Shown here: positions 58,616 through 64,000 of the stretch, one piece after another
Layout: every line of letters begins with the position of its first letter
Numbering within the stretch: position 1 is the stretch's first letter
Origin: Congeria kusceri
Taxonomy: Eukaryota > Mollusca > Bivalvia > Myida > Dreissenidae
Length of the DNA: 64,000 bases
Direction of reading: 5' to 3'
Assembly (NCBI GenBank): GCA_027627225.1
Contig: CM051025.1
Location: 76,734,474-76,798,473 of the forward strand
The notes under the pieces: generated by a model
Told to the model about the DNA's origin: nothing
Seen by the model: only the letters and a program-made list of their open reading frames with translations
The model's database searches: none
Made by a program: the position numbers and the translations under genes

Positions 58616-61494
58616 CCTTAACAAACGTTTCACAGGAATGATCCTTGCATGACCCTCTTTCAAAATTGTTCAAATCGTTCCGGTCGGCTGCATGTATAGG
58701 TCACCAGAGCTAAAAATAGATTTAAAAACTGAAAACTTTAAAAATCTTTTTCTCTGAAACCACAAGGCTTCGAGCTTTCATATTTGATATGTGACATCCT
58801 GTAGTGGTCCTCTACAAAGATTTTTCGAATGATGCCCCTGGGTTCAAAACTGGCCACGCCCTGGGGGTCACATGGTTTGTATTATTTGTATAGCAAAATG
58901 ACTTTAAAACTCTTCCTCTCTGAAACCGCAAGGCCCAGAGGTTTAATATTTGGTATGTAACATTGTATAGTGGTCCTCAACAAAGATTGTTCAAATGATG
59001 CCCCTGGGGTCAAAACTGGCCACACCCCGGGGGTCACATGGTTTATATAGACTTGAATAGCAAAATGACTTTGAAAATCTTTTCCTCTGAAACCGCAAGG
59101 CCCAGAGGTTTCATTTTTGGTATGAAACATTGTTTAGTGGTTCTCTACAAAGATTGTTCAAATGATGCTCCTGGGGTCAAAACTGGCCACACCCTGGGGC
59201 TCACATGGTTTATATAGACTTAAATTGCAAAATGACTTTTAAAATCTTCTTCTCTGAAACCGCAAGGCCCAGAGGTTTCATATTTGGTATGTAACATTGT
59301 ATAGTGGTCCTCTACAAAGATTGTTTAAATGATGCCCCTGTGGTCAAAACTGGCCACACCACGGGGGTCACATGGTTTATATAGACTTGAATAGCAAAAT
59401 GACTTTAAAAATCTTCTCTGAAACCGCAAGGCCCAGAGGTTTCATTTTTGGTATATAACATTGTATAGTGGTCCTCTACAAGGATTGTTCAAATGATGCC
59501 CCTGGGGTCAAAGCTGGCCACACCCTGGGGCTCACTTGGTTTATATAGACTTGAATAGCAAAATGTTTTAAAAAATCTTCTCTGAAACCGCAAGGCCCAG
59601 AGGTTTCATATTTGGTATGTGACATTGTATAGTGGTCCTCTACAAAGATTGTTCAAATGATGCCCCTGGGGTCAAAACTTGCCACACTCTGGGGCTCACA
59701 TGGTTTATATAGACTTAAATAGCAAAATGACTTTAAAAATCTTCATCTCTGAAACCGCAAGGCCCAGAGGTTTCATATTTGGTATGTTACATTGTAAAGT
59801 GGTCCTCTACAAAGATTGTTCAAATGATACCCATGGGGTCAAAACTGGCCACACCCTGGGGCTCACATGGTTTATATAGACTTGAATAGCAAAATGACTT
59901 TAAAACTTTTCTCTGAAACTGCAATGCCCAGAGGTTTCATCTTTGGTATGTAACATTGTACAGTGGTCCTCTACAAAGATTGTTCAAATGATGCCCCTGG
60001 GCTCAAAGCTGGGCACACCCCGGGGGGCACATGGTTTATATAGACTTAAATAGCAAAATGATTTTTAAAATCTTCTCTGAAACCTCAAGGCCCAGAGGTT
60101 TTATATTTGATATGTAACTTTGTATAGTAGTCCTCTACAAAGATTGTTGAAATGATGCCCCTGGGGTCAGAACTGGCCACACCCCGTTGCTCACATGGTT
60201 TATATAGACTTAAATTGCAAAATGGCTTTAAAAATCTTCTCCTTTGAAATGGCAAGGCCCAGAGGTTTCATATTTGGTATGTAACATTGTATAGTGGTCC
60301 TCAATATAGATTGTTCAAATGATACCCCTGGGGTCAAAACTGGCCACATGCCCGGGTGTCACAATGTTTATATAGACTTACATAGCAGAATGATTTTTAA
60401 AATCTTCTTTCCTGAAACCGCAAGGCCCGGAGGTTTCATATTTGGTATGTAATATTGTATAGTGGTCCTCTACAAAGATTGTTCAAATGATGCCCATGGG
60501 GTCAACTCTGGCCACACCCCGGGGCTCACATGGTTTATATAGACGTAAATGGCAAAATGATTTAAAATTTCTTCTCTGAAACCACAAGGTCCAAAGGTTT
60601 CATATTTGGTTAAAGCATTATATCTAGACCTCGATTGGGATTGCATATGGGATGGGTGGGGTCAAGGTCACTGTTACTAAAAATAGAAAAACGGTTTCCG
60701 CTCAATAACTTTATAACGTATTGAGATATTTTAATGAATCTTAATACATAGATACCTTATATCGACACCTCGCATGGGATTGCATATGGGATGGGAGGGG
60801 TCAAGGTCAAGGTCACTGTTACTGAAAATAGAAAAACGGTTTCCGCTCAATTATAATCTTGAGAACGCATTGAGATATTTTAATGAAACTTAATACATAA
60901 ATACAATATATTGAGACCTCGAAGTGGATTGCATATGGGGTGGGTGTGGTCAAGGTCACCGTTATTAAAAATAGAAAAATGATTTCAGCTAATTATCTTC
61001 AGAACGCATTGAGCTATTTTAATGATACTTAAGACATAAGTACCTTATATCGAGACATTGCTTGGGATTGCATATGGGGTGGATGGGGTCAAGGTCACCG
61101 TTACTTAAAATAGAAATACGGTTTCCGCTCAATAACTTGAGAACGCATTGCGATATTTTAATGAAACTTAATACACATATCTTATATCGAGACCTCACTT
61201 GGGTTTGCTTATGGGGTGGGTGGGGTCAAGGTCACTGTGATTAAAAGTAGAAAAACGGTTAACGCTCAATAACTTAAGAACACATTGAGATATTTTAATG
61301 AAACTTCATACGTAGATACCTTATATCGAGTCCTTGCTTTATGTTATGTGGTGGGTGTGGTCAAGGTCACTGTTTCTAAAAATAGAAAAACAGTTTTTGC
61401 TCAATAACTTAAGAACATATTGAGATATTTTAATGAAACTTCATGCATAGGTATCAGGTGAGAGACCTAGGGCCATTGTGGCCCTCTTGTTTTT
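58616..61494. mobile_element. Chimeric HINE-like element: 165-bp and 140-bp satellites in one unit
   Basis: The first part (to about 60608) is the 165-bp satellite of the AGCTCACCTG family with a truncated 5' end. It switches abruptly to the 140-bp satellite of the AGCTCGACTTTTC family (TTGGGATTGCATATGG, to about 61440). It closes with the AGCTCACCTG-family end: CAGGTGAG, a 7-bp-stem hairpin AGGGCCA-TTG-TGGCCCT, and CTCTTGTTTT. Confidence 0.8.
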
Positions 61495-61599
61495 GGAATC
61501 TGCTAATCTTTAAAAAATGAAAATTGTTAATTAACCAGTGTATGCATAGGACCCTTTAAACCTTATTTATATTATATTTGCATTACAAACATAATTGTA

Positions 61600-61833
61600 T
61601 GAGGCGTGTCGTGGGAAAACCGGGCATAATGCATATGGGTAAAGTGTTGTCCCAGATTAGCCTGTGCAGTCCGCTTGTATGGTATTTTCTGTTTCACGGA
61701 AGTCTCTTCTAAACATAAATCCACTGTAGGCGGAAAGTGCCGTCCCGGATTAGCTTGTGTGGACTGCACAGGCTCATCCGGGATGACACTTTACGCACAT
61801 GCATTAAGCCCGGTTGTCCCACGACACGCCTCA
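61600..61833. mobile_element. Palindromic TGAGGC MITE, copy 4
   Basis: The ends TGAGGCGTGTCGTGGG and CCCACGACACGCCTCA are flanked by TA. It has a deletion of about 30 bp in the left inner stem relative to the others. Confidence 0.9.
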
Positions 61834-62568
61834 TATCTTGTTTGGTGAAGCAGATAAGGTGCTGCCAATCTACATAGCTGCATATAAGTGGCAACATGTA
61901 CATTACAGCAAACCATTACAAAAATAACCATACACTAAACTCCGCTTGTAATCATATTAAGCGGACCCCCGGATTTATATCGGTATATCCAAACATTTTT
62001 ACATCAGTAAATAGGCCACCAAGAGCACAAACATATAAGTAAAGAAGAGAGAGGCAAAACTGATCAATTTACATGCATAAATGTAATGTAGGACTATGTA
62101 TAAGTTAAAACATCAAGAAATGTATTCAATTTATGACAATTAAATAAACATTCAGGATTATTATCAAAAATCCTTCGTAATTTCACAGCCTTTGTACACA
62201 TATACAACGTTAAAATAATCATGTTCAGTACCCATTTTGTCACATATCAAATATTCTTGCCGATAAGTTTTAAAGAACCAATTATGTGGACTTTCACTCC
62301 AATTTATTTTAATTGATTACCACAACAGTAATTATTTAATCAAGCGGTCTCATATAACTGTTTACCTGGATCAAGATTTTTCACACTTCAGACAGACTAA
62401 ATATCGTAACAAAAGGGGAATATTTGCGAATGGGCCGTGAGAACAACATTGGTATACCCGAAAGTTTGTTACATGTGATATCGTTGCAACAGATGTTATA
62501 TCAGTTGAAATGTATAGGGATCGGGCGAGGGACCTTAGACTCGGCATCGTTATATGCGATATTATATA

Positions 62569-62700
62569 ATATTGCATTTTTTCATTGCGATAGTGCATTT
62601 TGTAAACCCGAGGAAATACTGTTGCCCAAGGCGAAGCCGCGGGCAACAGTATTTTTCGAGGGTTGACAAAATGCACTATCGCTCGTAAAGAATGCAATAT
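62569..62700. repeat. 132-bp near-perfect palindrome
   Basis: Arms of about 59 bp (ATATTGCATT ... ACTGTTGCCC and GGGCAACAGT ... AATGCAATAT) flank a 13-base GC-rich loop (62628-62640), with few mismatches. It can form a long cruciform and looks like a recent foldback MITE. The frames crossing it are shadows. Confidence 0.92.
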
Positions 62701-63122
62701 TTATTTTATTATACCAAAACAGGGCTTCTTAATAAATAATGTTCTTTTGTAACACGAAGTAATTTACTCACCATTTCATAACTGCCTTTTAACTGCAACA
62801 ACCTGTCTATCGCTACGACATCATAGCGGGTGATATTGCAGTGTGATATTTTAAAATTATTGACTGCCTCATTTTTATATGAACAAAGAAGGAAAACAAA
62901 AGGGTGAGGTATAATGAATCGCTATAAGCGATATCATTACAAGTGGAGTTTACTGTATCTTGTTTGGTGTTGCAGATGAGATGCAGCCCATAAGTGCATA
63001 TAAGCGGCAACATAAACATTATAGCAACCTCATTTGTATGTGAAGATCAGTTATTATCAGTGTGCTTGATTTGTAACACACCTGCAACAACATCAGTTCA
63101 AAATGACCAGTGAAAGTACACT
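62701..63122. other. Stretch with nothing recognised
   Basis: Only a short echo of 61846-61915 (TCTTGTTTGGTGNNGCAGAT, CATATAAGNGGCAACAT) at 62955-63025 is seen, so it may be part of a repeat. Confidence 0.4.
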
Positions 63123-63335
63123 TGAGGCATGTCGTGGGAAAACCGGGCTTAATGCATGTGCGTAAAATGCTGTCCCGGATGAGCCTGTGCAGTCCGCAAC
63201 AGGCTAATCTGGGATGGCACTTTCTGCTTGTATGGTATTTTCTGTTTCAAGCAAGTCTCTTCTAAACATAAATCCACAGTAGGCAGAAAGAGTCACTTTA
63301 TGCACATTCATTAAGCCCGGGTTTCTCACGAAAGA
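63123..63335. mobile_element. Palindromic TGAGGC MITE, copy 5 (damaged)
   Basis: The left end TGAGGCATGTCGTGGG is intact. The right inner stem is deleted and the right end is eroded (CCCGGGTTTCTCACG). Confidence 0.8.
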
Positions 63336-64000
63336 ACAAACATGTAACATGCATGTCATTTGTTGCTCCAGGTTGTGTGGCTTGCACTAGTGTTTTTTCT
63401 AATTAATTACATTTTTGCCTGCAAGATCCATTGTCATTATTTTAGTATGCAAATTTAATGCAATTTTAATTCAAAAAAGATTTTAATTCTGTCAGTGTCA
63501 AAATAGTTAAAACTGAAGTCGCCTTTTGTTGATTGTTGTTTTTTGTGTTAGTATTTTTTCAGGAACATGTTTTTAAAGTCAGGAATTTTTGCATAGCTTT
63601 TAGTTGTTGGAAGTGTAGGATGCAATACTTAGCTATTAATCTCTGAATCTTTCCCCTGTGTTTGGTCCTAAGTTTGTGATCTGAGGTTGTAAATATGAAA
63701 TATTGTTTGGAACATTTTCCAAACTACCAATATGTTGGTGTTCATTGGATTGTTTTGCACTTGAGCATAATTATTAACTAACTTAAACATGTCGATTGAT
63801 ACTCAACAAAATCTGGAAATGTGCAATTATAGACTGGAAGTGTTGTCTAAATTTTCATGGGGCGCTTGCAGGTTGCTTTGTCCCATATATTAGTGTAGCT
63901 AGCAAAGATATTACTGTTAGAACTATGAAATTACATACTATGGCTGTTTTAAAAGCTTGTTTTGTTTGTTTCTAGTCAGTTTTAATTAACCAGTCCACAG
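63336..64000. other. Right edge, nothing recognised
   Basis: No IDH3A terminal exon or other gene could be identified before the window ends. Confidence 0.4.

Overview
The window is eukaryotic nuclear DNA. It is AT-rich, intron-containing and mostly repeats. The one clear host gene has animal-type introns. The repeat types (short inverted termini around satellite arrays, long palindromic MITEs, tRNA-related repeats) look molluscan, most likely a heterodont bivalve such as a dreissenid. The phylum call rests on remembered repeat character and could not be searched. Most long open frames here are frame shadows of AT-rich or repeat DNA.

Host gene: 21.6-49.0 kb on the + strand carries nearly all of the mitochondrial NAD-dependent isocitrate dehydrogenase alpha subunit (IDH3A). 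Nine exons (24478-24525, 27474-27557, 27853-28025, 28481-28610, 29268-29401, 30060-30162, 31535-31599, 32032-32113, 48857-49009) have GT/AG boundaries and join in compatible phases. A candidate first exon at 21637-21678 starts in a CAAGATGGCG context. The short last exon is not recognised and probably lies past 64000. The introns grew by nested transposon insertion; the one before exon 10 is 16.7 kb.

Left part: 1-4.3 kb has no recognised gene. A 32-bp minisatellite fills about 4.34-5.49 kb. A 500-bp inverted-repeat element with a tRNA-like segment lies at 6.73-7.23 kb. A 3.2-kb DNA transposon (8726-11899) has terminal inverted repeats, TA target duplications and repeated 17-bp subterminal motifs. 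It carries a small multi-exon gene with a pipsqueak-type helix-turn-helix and a transposase-like basic tail, but no visible DDE catalytic domain. At 12.66-20.83 kb two inverted copies of a GGCCCTTTCCG-rich repeat bracket a satellite-bearing element and a decayed minus-strand LINE that is itself interrupted by 1.5 kb of unknown DNA.

Middle and right part: the IDH3A introns and downstream DNA hold about ten elements of one plan: a short 5' motif, a satellite array of 75-190 bp units, an inverted copy of the 5' motif, a 3' hairpin and a CTCTTGTT or CTAG end. This resembles non-autonomous Helentron-type elements (HINEs). Three of them are interrupted by other transposons. Several non-autonomous hAT-like elements still show target duplications (8 bp perfect at 25558-26835; 5 bp at 51846-52612; 6 bp at 23726-24116). 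Five copies of a palindromic TGAGGCRTGTCG MITE lie at 34.1, 47.2, 56.2, 61.6 and 63.1 kb. Perfect or near-perfect hairpins lie at 33.1, 53.8 and 62.6 kb. The strongest candidates for undescribed biology are the pipsqueak-HTH transposon and the HINE-like families with exchangeable satellite cores.
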